Assembly (NCBI GenBank): GCA_030533445.1
Contig: CM060078.1
Span: 25,545,091-25,609,090, forward strand
Direction: 5' to 3'
Origin: Cyprinodon diabolis
Taxonomy: Eukaryota > Chordata > Actinopteri > Cyprinodontiformes > Cyprinodontidae
Length of the DNA stretch: 64,000 bases
The notes under the pieces were generated by a model, which was given only the letters and a program-made list of their open reading frames with translations, made no database searches and was not told the DNA's origin. Both the position numbers and the translations under genes were made by a program. Positions 42,560 through 55,257 of the stretch are shown piece after piece; positions within the stretch are counted from its first letter, which is position 1; every line of letters starts with the position of its first letter.

Positions 42560-42786
42560 AAGATTGCTGTCTGAGCTATGGGACATGCGTTATATCCGCA
42601 GCTGCGTCTGTCAGCCGCATAGTAATCAAAATTACAAGCTGCACTAGAACGCACCACCATAGCAAACCTTGGAGCTCCCTGGAGCAACAAGCCTGAGCGG
42701 ACAAAACGCCCACTTCTGCAGCGGCGTCCTCTGTGCTTCGAAGGGAACATTAAGAACTTTGAAGCTCTTTTTCTAGCACTAAAACT
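42560..42786 (+). other. tspan11: Candidate non-coding first exon of tspan11
   Basis: The first coding exon of tspan11 begins at an acceptor, so at least one 5' exon must lie upstream. This stretch is richer in GC and CpG than its surroundings and ends in a strong donor, aaact|gtaagt at 42787. It is the best candidate within the visible interval, but the assignment rests on composition and the donor only. Confidence 0.35.
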
Positions 42787-44307
42787 GTAAGTATTTGGAC
42801 GGTTGTGAGATTAAAACGTTTGCTTTGCTTTAATATTGGTAATATTGTTCAACTTTATCCTGCGTATAATCAACGCAGGTGTGTTTTTTTTTTCAGGATG
42901 CCCGACTGCGCATATCCCACATCATAGGAAGTGTTTTCCCTGCGCAGTAAAAACATTTAGATTTTCTTTATGTTTATGCAGGTAGTTTCGGCGAAAAAAT
43001 AAACAATAGTTAATCAAAACGTTTCAGTACAACAGACAGAGAGCATTGTATTAAAAGAGTTATGTTTGCTTAGAAAAAAAGTATTATTTAGCTAATAATA
43101 ACAGCCTAACTGATTAGATTAATTTTTTCTTCTTTATCAGACAAGCAAATTTATTTTATAGAATATTTTCCATAAAGCCAATTGAAACACAAAGTCTTTA
43201 ATAAATAAATCCCATTTGTATTTAGGACACATTAAAAATCTAAAATAAAATATATGCATCTTGCATTATTTTTCAACTTGTATGCAAAATGTATCCAAAC
43301 ACTCTCGGGTCCTTTCCTAAAAGTTGCTCCCATGGATCATTTGGTTAGAAGATAAATGTCTCTTAACGACATCAGTGCATGGTGGATGCTCTAAGCCTAC
43401 AACTAACCCTAAACCTAACCTTTACCAATGTATACCTAACCCTAACCAATTAACCATTAGCAAAATAGCACGTGAGGACCATCAAAATGTCCTCACTTTG
43501 CAACAGCTGGTCCTAAATTTGATGGTGAAATTGGAAAATGGTCCTCACTCTGAGGGCAAGACAGGCACACACACACACCACTACATAAATATATATTTTC
43601 CCTGGTGGGACTGGTGCTTATCTCCGGTGGTCCTTGGGTGAGAAGATGCTGGCATGCATGGGTACATGCGCATCACATGTGGAAGACCATTGGCATTTTT
43701 TTTTTTCTTTTGTAGTTTTTTTTTTTTCTTCTTTTATTTCATAGTTGCCTGTATAAAAGCTCCAATGCATTGGAGTTTTGGGTTGTAACATGGCAGAATG
43801 TAAATGATCATTTAAAATTGTGTGAATGCAATTTTGAAAAGCACTATTGGCTGATCCAGTCCCTTTTTTTCACATTTTGGCTACCTTATTGAACCTCAGT
43901 TATTTTTTGTCTTTGCTGCTGTGGATTAACGGAAACACTGTAGATCAATTTTATTGATCCAAGTGCTTTCTATTCCCTGAACTTTTATTTACAGTATTAG
44001 GACCACACACTCTTCTGTATTAATAATTCAATGGATCATGTTATTTATTTATTTCATGCATTGCATAAAGAAGATATGGTCCCTAACAGTTTGGTCTAAT
44101 TCTTCGGAATAGTTGCAGCAGTCTGAATGAATGTAAATAATCCAATGTGTTACTAAATCACAATCAATAAATCAGCACAGCATAGATAAAATTTGCAAAA
44201 AAAAAAGATTTGTGCAGATGGCACCACAAACTGAACCAGCATTGGCAGGTTTGATTCATTGTCTTTTTTTTATTCTGTTGTTCTTTCGCACAAAAAAAAA
44301 TTTCTAG
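42787..44307. other. Upstream intron of tspan11 (inferred) with one dispersed repeat
   Basis: Holds the repeat at 43395-43590. The rest is AT-rich and unremarkable. Confidence 0.5.
43395..43590. repeat. Fish dispersed repeat with CCTAACC text and CA tail
   Basis: Contains ctaaccctaaacctaacc, then 'gaggaccatcaaaatgtcct', 'ggtcctcactctgagggc' and (CA)n. This is a common fish MITE-like family; part of a related copy occurs at 49090-49245. It is not telomeric, as the units are irregular. Confidence 0.6.
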
Positions 44308-47300
44308 GCTGAACTGCAGCTAGGACGATGTCAGCGACTTATAAGGATGACGGTGAAGACTGGTTGACTGTTTGCCTCAAGTACCTACTCTTTGTCTTCA
44401 ATTTTCTATTTTGGGTGAGTGGCTTTGAACAAGGGAAATAGTAACAACAGTATAAATTATGCTGCTTTTCCCTTAGGCTGCATCTGGTTTTACAGAACTG
44501 CCTGTAAAACTCGAGAACAGCCTCTAGAAAATCAGTAGCATTTTATATTCTGAAAAACAGACATACTGTCAACCTGTATTGAGTTGTTGTATTTAGGGAT
44601 TGCATGTTATTAGCAGTATATTATTATAATAGACCTGCCTTTCTGGTGTGTTGCCTAACAACTCCACAGTACCATTCAATTCTCAACTAGCAAACCTTAA
44701 CTTAATGGAAGAGTAGGAGAAAGTCATTGCGACACCTTCGTAGCAGAGTCATGCTGTGGGAATGCTTTTATACAGCAGGGGAAAATTTATTGTTGTTGCA
44801 GTAATTTAGAGCAATCCAGGAAACGTCTTAAGGACTTCAAAAGCTTCGGGACTGTCCTGTGGAGTCACATCCCAGCAGGAAAACACAAAGATTAGAATAA
44901 ATATACATATGAAACAGAATTTCTTGCAAACTGATGTCCAGAAACTCTGAATCCAGTCTGAGCTTTAGTTGAAGGTATAGTGGAGGATTTTCACAAATTT
45001 TTGAATAGAACTTCCCTCCCCACTTGCACATGCACAACGCTGTATCCCCTGCTGCGAGGGAACTTCTATTAAATGTGTGCAAGAGCATGCACAAGCCCAG
45101 TTGTACGCTCTTTTTAAAAGTTGGTGTTTGCATCGCTCACACAAGCTTACTATCCAAAAGAAGATTTGCAATTTTTCCATTATGTCCACATAGGACGGCC
45201 TTATGTAAACATATCACCAGAATGATTGACAATTAGGAGGACTATTTATTTTGATGATCCCCCTGAAAAAAGAACATCCTCCATATAACAATTCATTTGA
45301 TCAGATGATTGAGCAAACACTTTTAATTTCTATATGCGCAAAATATCCCAAAAGATCTATACCCATTCTAAAACCATAACTAAAAAAAAAAGAAAAAAAG
45401 AAAGGATAATTTTTTGCAATTGGAATGATTTTACAAGGCATTGTAAACACTACAGAGCAGTTATTTTTCTCCTAAGATCAAATGTAATCGAATGACTGTA
45501 TTATATATGTTCACCTCTGACAAGATGTCTTCAGTAAACAAGATATAAGGAGAAGCTCTCAAAGGATCTCAGTCTCATTGTTTACTTACAAGCTCAGGAC
45601 TTTTTTCTAGCTATTGGAAGATTCAATATTTCCTTGTGTTTTACTTCCTTTCTAGATGTGAATCTAGTATTCATAGTGTCCTTTACCAGCATAATGTTTA
45701 TAGTTGGCCATTTCTTGCTGTGCATAAGAATGTCTTACTGGAGACAGAAAGGGAAGGGTGTTTGAAGGCCGAATGCTCTGAGGCATTTCCTATTTGCCTA
45801 TTTCCTATCTGTAAACCTTTAGAGATGTGAAAAACAGATCTAGAAGCCACTTTAGGTCAGCCGCTCCATATTGTTTTGAAGGAAGTAGTCATTATGGCCT
45901 TCTCTTTCTCTTTGTGTTCTCATTGGTCCTGTGGGTCTCTTTTTTTTCACTGACTTTCCCATGTTTCTCCTCAGGTTCCCTTCATCCTTTTCCCCTCTGC
46001 CCTAATTTATGGCCTGTTTTACTTCTGCACTGCCATCTGACTCATCTAATGGAGTGAACTATTTTTCTTTCCTGCTAAAAGTGCTGTTCACATCTTGCAG
46101 ACCTTTTTTTATGGAATACATGAAAATGATGTACTAGCCTTTTGCAGAACATGTTTGAAATCTCATATTTCCTTTTCTCTGCATCTGCAGGTGGGTGGAG
46201 CTGCAGTCTTGGGTGTAGGAGTGTGGACAGTGGTGGAGAAGAGCGACTACTTGAGTCTTTTGGCCTCCAGCACTTTTGCTATCTCAGCTTATATCCTGAT
46301 CCTGGCTGGAAGCCTGGTGGTTGTCACTGGCTTCTTGGGCTGCTGCGCTGTTATCCGGGAACAGAGAAGCTGTCTTTCTACGGTGAGAAATTAGTTACAG
46401 GGCATTTGTGTTTATATCATGGCCTTCGTTTTATAGGTGGTTAAGCCTTGAGTGCATTAGTTGCTACGTAATGGTGGTTATTGTGTGTGGCTTCTAACTG
46501 GTATAATATTTTCGAATACAATTTAAAAAGATTTCTGCTTTACATTTGGTCCATTTATTTTAAAGAGGTTTTACATCTATTTATTTATATATTTTTGTCA
46601 TATCTTGCGCCGGAAGCTCGGAAAATTTGGATAACTGGAGGATACCTTTGGGTGTATCAATAGGGAAATTAATTTAAACACAGATCCAAATGTTTTAAAG
46701 AATGGATAAATTAGGCTAAGATTTGGCTTCTTGAATAACCTTGTTTTAAATCACACTGAAAATCTGTGATTTGTATCTGCAGGAGCAGAATGCATCAGAA
46801 AAAACAAGCAATTTTAATGAACTGAATGATTTCTGAAGAGGAAAAAAAAAACATAGCTTAACAAAACCATGTCCATGTCTACAGTGTGTCTTCTTTTATT
46901 CAGCAATTAATGGATAGAGTTCTTCGTTTAACTGAAAGATTTTACTTTTTTGTGGGAATATTCTGGAAAAAAAACAAAAAACTAATTAAGTTTAAAAAAA
47001 AAAAAAAAAACTAATTATGACTGTCATGCACACAGTGAGTGTATTTTAACTCAGCTACTTTACCACTTCTTCATGGAGAGGAAGATGGGCATTACTAATT
47101 GGTTTATGCAACCAAAACCTCTCACCATCCGGTTGAATGGTCCTACATCACTCTCTGTAAATCTACAATGCTGATTAATTCTCTCATACCGCTTTTGCCA
47201 CAATTGTTTTGGTCCATCACACCTGTACAGCAGTTTGACATGGATCTCTTCGCTGCCATCCTTGTTTTAAAGGTCTGTCACAAGACGGTGACAAATGACT

Positions 47301-50300
47301 CTTACGAGGCCTTCACTGTCCTCATTATTTTACAAGGAAAAGGACCACAGGGACAGAAGCGGGGGGGAGGTGAATGTTCTCTGCTGCAGGGCTATTTATA
47401 GGTCTGCCTATCAACTGTTGATGGATTCAGGAAAGAATGTGAGAGAGCAAGGTATCTGCAGGAGCTATGTGATACAAACATAGAGGATTGGGAATATGCT
47501 TTAATACCAAGACCCTCCATGTGTTATTTTTAGGTTATAATTAAGAAATGAATTAGACTTAGATTTACAGGTTTTTTATTGTTCACACAGAACCTTTTTT
47601 TCTTTCTTTTTTTATCGTGTAACCAGGAGAAACGGAGCATGTTTTGTTTTTGCAGGGCACAGTTAATGAGATACTTTACAGCAACAGATCACTGTTAATT
47701 CAGATTTTCTTCATGCACGAGTCCAATATTCACAGTTTACAGTTGTGTTAAAGTGTTTTTCCCATTACAGAATTACCTCCCTGCCTTTCTTTATTTGTGA
47801 AACTTAAAAATATTGCTTATGTAAATATCTTAATAATATCTTATTGTTCATGAAGTCAAATTGGCAGAACTTACAGTTGGTTCATGTTGTTTGTTTATCT
47901 TTATGTTTACTATCTAGGCATTTCCCCAACCTCCGCTGATAAGCGTTTTTTTATGCAATTTATCACCTATTGAACAACATGCTGTTTAAGGGTTCTGTTT
48001 TCTTATTGCTTTTTGGTTTTTAAGACTTATTTAACTAAGATTATAGTTACATCACTTAAAATACCTCTTTTACTTTAAGTGGAGACATTTGTTTTTTTAC
48101 ATTTCTGGTTGTTTTAACTGAAATTCTCCTTCAAATGTTTGACATGTTTTTGTATTATTGCGCCGATACCATTTTTTGGCCCCGATACCTGGCTGTGCAG
48201 TATCGACCGATACCATAATATTGTAAAATAATTGCCATCATGGCTTTGTCAAGCTGCTGCCTACCTTTGTGAAGCAGGAAAAAATCTAATACAAAGTGAA
48301 TCCAGTAGAACTTTTTATTGCCTACCAGGAGTGGATGACAATAGTTGAATAAACTTATGGCTCTCAAAATGGTATCTGTGCCCTATTTGTTGGTACTCGC
48401 CGATACCGATACCACCATTTTAGGGCCATTCGGGGCCCCGTCCAATACTGGTATCGGTATCGGTGCAACACTATTTATTACACCAAATGTGAGGAAAACT
48501 AAATAGATCTATTTTTGTAATCGTTTGCTATTAACGCACATTAAAGAGGATTGGCTTAAACTGAGATTGGCCTTATTATAACATCAAAGATCCTTAGGTG
48601 CCGTTGTGAACCAAGTTCTTATAAGAGCTATTGTGTCTTGTTGATTTAATCCACAAAGTTGTCTTTCCTGAAGAACTGGTGTATAACCCACTATTTCAGC
48701 CAACATTAATTGATATACAGACAAGCTTGTAATAAACCCACCTACTGCCTAGTAGGGATGCCCCAATTAAAACTTTTTCATTTCAAAGATGATGCAGATA
48801 TTGCAGCTTTGAAAATGTGCAGATACGGATATTGAACCCAGTGGTGGCTGCAGAGTATTTTTTTATGGTTCAACTATGGTGGGGTAAACCCATAATGGAA
48901 TGGGGCTCTAATAAATGCGAATTATAAAGTGAATATATATTCAGTGAAGCAACGTCCTCCCACAGTTCGAAACCTACACATGCAAACACTCATACTAAAA
49001 AGTAGTGCCAGCAACTAAAATGCAAGAAGACAGTGTAAAAATGTTATTTATCACCAAAAGAACACAGTATCTTTCTGCTCTCACACAGTAGGCTCTCTGC
49101 AGCAGGCACACTCACACACACTCAAACATGTCTCTCCATATTTGTGGGGCCTTTCTATTAATTTCTAATTTACTCCCTAACTTTGTGGGGTCCACTACAT
49201 TGGGTCCCGTCTTAGGTCCCCACATGGCCTGTTGGTCCTCAGAATGTTACTAAATATACAAAAAACAGCAGATATAGAAGCTGATGAGACCAAAACAAGA
49301 TTAGACTGGACCAGTAACGCAAAGTCACAGATCACCAAATTAAGCATGAGCTGTCTCAAAGCCAAAGTCTACCAAACAACAGAAAATAGTCAAAACACGT
49401 CTCCAAGAAATTGAATATGCTGCTTACGAAACTGGACTGCGTGAAGGAAGAGCATGAAAAACTCCCCCAGGTTGAGAAAAGTTCCCCCATAGATCTTAAA
49501 CAGCATAGCTCCTCCAAGCCCTACTCTGGAGCTGCCCATGTTAACCCAATTAGATTTAAGATTTAAATCTTACATTACTAATTTAGTTTCTTTTTTCAAT
49601 CTTTATCCTTAACACAGAGCTAAAACTATAATAATACATATAAAAACAACTGATCTGTTTATTTTTTACCAGTTAGTTAAATAATGCTTAAACCTATCAA
49701 TATTCTTCAGTTGTATGAAATAAAATGTAATAAACTAGAAGACTGTTGATAACAAGTCAGACTGATTTCATAGATCAATGTTGGATTGGGACAGCCCTAC
49801 TGATAAGCCCCATCATTTGAGAACCAGTATTACAGTATATATATAACACTTTCTAATCTGTTCAGGTTTGACAGAAATGAACCAATCAAAAATGGAAACC
49901 TTCTTTTATTAAAGGTTTTGTGGCCCTGTTAGAAATGATTCATTTGTAGCTGGACAAAAAGAAGGGCAGAAAAAGAATCTTAAGATTTGCAATAAAAGGT
50001 CCCAGACTAGGAGTTGAACCTGGAACAAGAGCTTTGAAGATTTCAACATCTGCTTATTGATTAACTCTACACCCAATACTGTAAAAGGAAAAAACAACAA
50101 CTGTCTTTATAAAGTCATTACTGTAACTAGCTTGTAGAATTATGATTAAGATAACAGACCTGCAATATTAGCAGGAATGTTATTAACAGAATTTGCAGGT
50201 CCTAACTTGGTTTCCCCAGATCATTTGAATATTTCGCCCACTTTTAAATTAACATCTGTTGCTAAGTTATATATCTGTGTTCTGTAGCCCTCATCGCTTT

Positions 50301-53300
50301 CCTGTAGATGTTTATTACCAGTAGTCTGGTGTTACTTTGCCACTGGGCATGTGGGATAAAGCATCTGTCTCCGTTATGGGCTTTGGAGAAGTATTACTAG
50401 AACTGCGGTCACACTGTTTTTTGTCCTGCTCTGACAGATGGGTCTAATTAGTTCTGTGTGCTGGTGTCATATGCTGTATGTTTGATGGGTGCATTTTATG
50501 AATGCATAAGTTTCTTAATATTATTTGAGCCAAATAAAAAAGTTATGTTTTTTTTTAAATCTCGCTCATTAGGTGTACATAGACAGTTATCTGCTCAGCA
50601 TCTTTTTTCCTGCACTGTTTTGTTTTTGTTGCGTGTTTTTGGCTCTTTAGGCTCAGATTTTTCAAAATAAATAGTTTTCACTTGATATTTCAAGCAGTAT
50701 TTTTTTTCTTTGGTACCCCGAATGACAGTTATTTAAATAATTTGATGTGGGGAAAAAAACATCAAACACTTTGATTGTATATTTGCAGTATAATTAATGC
50801 ATGGCCAATTTAAAGATGTCCAAATGACACAGGCTCTCACACTGCATTCTGATTGCCTTCCTGTTGCATCGCCATCTGTGGCAGAGGTGACAGATGCAAC
50901 AGAATGACAGATGATGGAAATTTATATTGAGCTGTCACCATTTTAAATCTCTTGAGGCACAATTCAAGTGACAACTGTGTGGAAGATTTTTAAGCTAAAA
51001 TGTCTCAATACTTACTAATTTATCCTATTTGTAATTCTTTCTCCTCTTGTCTTTTTGTCTGCTGTGCAGTATTTCTTCTTCCTGCTGTTAATTTTCTTGA
51101 TTGAACTGGTTGCTGGAGTGCTGGCCTATGTTTACTACCAGAGGGTAAGCTATGAAACCATGTATTTTATTTACACACAGGTTTTAAATTTATACACAGA
51201 TTACTGTGTGACATTGAAATGCATCTGCAGTTGAAACTCAAGTTGCTGAAACTTTTTTGTCTTGTAAGCTGTAGAAGAATTATACACATATTTTTTCCCC
51301 CCAAAAAACATGTAAAAAAACTTGTTTTTCAATTTGCATGTGATCCTATGTTACTCCTATATATGTATATGACTTTCAGTCTTCACCTAAGTGGTGAAAG
51401 TCAAACCTCATGTAGTTTAGCCATGATTAATGAAATTGAAAAGGCATCTCATTTTATGAAATGTTAGATTATTAAGATTACAGACTTTCTTCCAAATGAA
51501 GCTACATTTAGAGGACTTTGGATTTTAATTGAGGTGTTTTGTGCACAAGGCATTCCAAAGAGATTAAAAATAAATAACTTTACTCTGCTTGCTAAGGAAA
51601 AGTATTTTTACAACATGATACTGCCATCACTACATTTCACTGTTAAGTGAAGTGAGAATGTGGAGCTAACCTCCTCACATGGTTTTAACAATAATTGGAT
51701 GATAACAAAATACAGCTAAAAAAAAAGGGGGGCTACTAAACTAATAGAACTTGGACCCTAATATGTGAAATATTCCAGAGAATCTTTTCTTAAATACGTT
51801 GAGAAATGCATTGAGAATGATGAAGGGCTGGATTTGGTATCATACTCAAAAAAAAAAAACTGTAAATCACAGAGCAGCCTTATTTAATTTGATTGGTAAT
51901 GTCAGAGGACCAATGAGGTTTAGTTGTGTTTGGCCTCCACATGCTACTGTGAACTCCCTACAACGGAACTAGCAGATGATCGAGCAAGGGGTCTTTGGCT
52001 CTCATCTCGGTACCTGATAGAAAGCAGAGCAGCCCTCCAAAAAAAAAAAAATAAATAAATAAATTTAACACAGTTATTGGCAACACACCAAACTGGTCAT
52101 ACTGGAAGATGTGGCAGCCAGCAGAATATTCTCCATACTCTCATTTCTGTCAGGTGTTATCTGTGAAGTGACCATCTTGGTGTTCTCTGGCAGATGCCAA
52201 TCAGCCTTGGGCTTTAAGCACACGATGTACACAGTGCCCTGCTGGAGCTCATTCTGCAACACTCTGGCAGTACTCCTCCTGTTCCTCCTTCCACAAAAGA
52301 AGAGCTAGTCTCCTTCTTGCTCTGCACACTGTGTTGACAGATGTCGATAACCCTTTTGCCACAGCTTGCATTGATGTACAATCTTGGAGGAGCTACACTA
52401 CCTGAAGGATCTCTATGGTGTTTAGACACCTTTTTGTGCTACATCTAGGTGTGAAAACACTAAGGAAATGCAAAAATGACCAAAATATATGCCAGAAAGG
52501 ATTAAAACTAAGTGGTCTGTGGTCACAACCTGAAGAACCAGTTCTTTACAGAGGCTGCCTTGCTAATAGCTTCTTATTTCCACTTATTGTCTGTTTCATT
52601 TGTACATCATCCAAATGAAATTACTTCACGAATTCTAAACAGGACAGGTTGATTTCACATAAGTGGGATTATCTCAGCTTGGTATTGTTGAGCTCTAGCC
52701 TTTATTTAATTTTTGAGCAGTGTACATTTCTGTCACAAATAAGTTCACATGATGTAAGCTGTCAATAAAAAACGTAAACAAAAATAAATGTTGCACTACA
52801 GATTGAAATCTTCAGAAAAGCTAATTGTTATAAGCGACACTAAAAATAACAGCTTGAACAGTAATAAAATGTAATTAGCTGTTTTTGTCTCTTATGAGAT
52901 TCACACCTATATTTACACATCTTAACGGCATCATATTCTGCTTTTTTAATTTATTCTATGCCATTCATTTGATCATGCTCTGCATCCAAGCCATCTGTTG
53001 TTTTTTTTTAAAGACAGAGCTTTATGCTTGTTATCCCTAAGTTAAATATTTTTTTTCTTTTCTCTATTCTTAACTCTACGACAATTTTCAGAAATGAACT
53101 ATGTGTAACGCTCCTAAAATATTTTATTCACTAACATAACAATTGCTTCTTCTTTGTTCTAATTGCATATTTATTTTTTTTCCTGTTTCTAGCTCAGTGA
53201 TGAACTGAAGGAGCACCTCAACCAGACTATGACTGAGAATTATGCTCAGCAGGGGAAGGAGACAATCACTTCTGCAGTCGACAGACTGCAACAAGATGTA

Positions 53301-55217
53301 TGAGAAATAATGAAAAGCTAATCTTGTTAATTTCATGTTGAAGCCTGCTGCCTCTTTAAAAAGAATAATCAAATAGATTTTCTATAAAGCACATACTTTT
53401 TATGCTGATGAAGGTTCTCAGTCATCCAGGTCATAGTCATTCCGTAAAAATTCAAAAAATATCCACTGGGCTTGGTTTTCAAGATTTGAAGTCGTTTCAC
53501 CACCTCTCCAGGAAGCTTTCTCAATTCAAATTTGAGAAAGCTTCCTGGAGAGGTGGTGAAACGTCTTCAAATCTTGAAAACCAAGTCCAGTGGATATTTT
53601 TGAATTTTTATGGAACACATACTTTTTACTTTCAACTTTACTTAAACTTTTTGTAAAACTCATGCTTTGTTAGTATAAATAATTTTTCCAAAACCTATAA
53701 TAAATTGAGCGTAAACTCATTGAAGCAGAATATCAGATATTAACTGCAGGATTTATGAACCTAGAAAATTATGTTATTAAGTTTAGAAAAGGAAATATTT
53801 ATTGTGTAGCAATTTTCCATGTTTTAATGCCCTTAGGTTAAAAACACACCAGCCAAGAACTTGTTTTATTTCTCTGCCTCTCCAGTTCAAGTGCTGCGGA
53901 AGCAACAACTCCCAGGATTGGATGCTGAGCGCATACATTAAGTCAGAACAATCAGGAAACCGGGTGGTGCCTGACAGCTGCTGCAAAACCGTTACCCCCA
54001 ACTGTGGCAGGAGGGACCACCCTTCCAACATCTATAAAGTGGAGGTGAGTAATCCATTTTCTACAGGAAGGTGGGAAGCTCCATTCGAACTGCTATTAAA
54101 GTGCCTGTTGTAGAACAACATGCTATATGGGTGATTAAACATTGTCAGAAAGAGAAGTATTTCACTTTTAATGGTAAGATTATAAGTGAAAAAGCTGTCC
54201 CACAAAAGATCCCTATAATATACATTTAAGCCTATTTTTTGTGATAAAATGTGGTTAATTTGAAGGGAATGCTTTAGGAATGTTAAGATTTACTGAGTCT
54301 CTTCAATGAGCACATGTGCCAGATGCAAGTAGCTCAGTAGAGCAACTTTGAAAAGATGCAGTTTTGGAATGAAATCTAGATCAGTCGGTTTGCATGTCCT
54401 CCTATCAATAAAACTCCATCTGCCTTTAACCAAATACTTAATTCTTTTATTTAGAACACTTTCTACACAGTTGTGACATTGGAGGAAAACATAAAGTATA
54501 CACTTTACTAGAGTGCATAAAAGTTTTTATTCTGGAGAGCAATACTACTTGTTAACATACTCTGTTAGAAAGCCAGTTATCAGCACTAAGGAGGTGGAGC
54601 ATAAACACTGAATTGGTTGCAGTCATTGTGTGGAGATTTTATCGAAAAGAGCAGAGATGCACCCCGGTCTTCTCCATACTGCATTCCGTGCATTTAGATT
54701 CACAAGAAGAAAGTGGAAACAAGAGTAGTGTTTTCCCTCCTGTCTTCACTGTTTAATGTCTGAAATATTTCTGATCTCCATTGAATTGTTGAAATGAAAT
54801 TACTCTCTCTTTAGTAATTGCTTGACTTATCTATTTATCCTTGATTCTCAATATTCTGTTATAAACTGTATATCTGTTGGGTGGGATATGTCAGAATTAT
54901 GCGTCAAACACTTAATTTCCCTCCTTCCATATCTAACAATGCTTGATTTGTGAACTGCGGCTAAAGCATTAAGACTTTCCAATCATAGAATAGAATTCAG
55001 ATTAATTGTCATTACACTGTTTCAGGTACAAAGCAACGAAATATAGTTTGCATCCATCCAGAAGGGCTATATAGGATATACCTATTTATTTATAGTGTAC
55101 TGAGACTATGTATGTATGGACTATAAATTGTATATACAAACAGAGTGATTATAAGAGGCCATAATATAAATAAATATGGAGTCTATATACAGATTATACA
55201 GGAAAGTTAGAATATGG

Positions 55218-55257
<40 letters not shown>

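Larger units (their letters stand above)
46383..51069. other. tspan11 intron with two hAT-like relics
   Basis: Contains hAT-like relics at 48153-48472 and 48752-49800. Otherwise AT-rich without recognised features. Confidence 0.6.

Noticed and set aside
43400..43460. CCTAACCC-like text suggesting an interstitial telomere
   Set aside because: Units are irregular and continue into a known type of fish dispersed repeat.
47099..47401. 100-aa ORF in a tspan11 intron as a possible extra exon
   Set aside because: Not tetraspanin-like, and the flanking exons already join in frame at conserved positions.
48839..48890. Similarity of 'cagtggtggctg...ggtggggta' to the CAGTGGCGGC transposon end at 55255
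   Set aside because: Too diverged and without a partner end; could be coincidence within another element.
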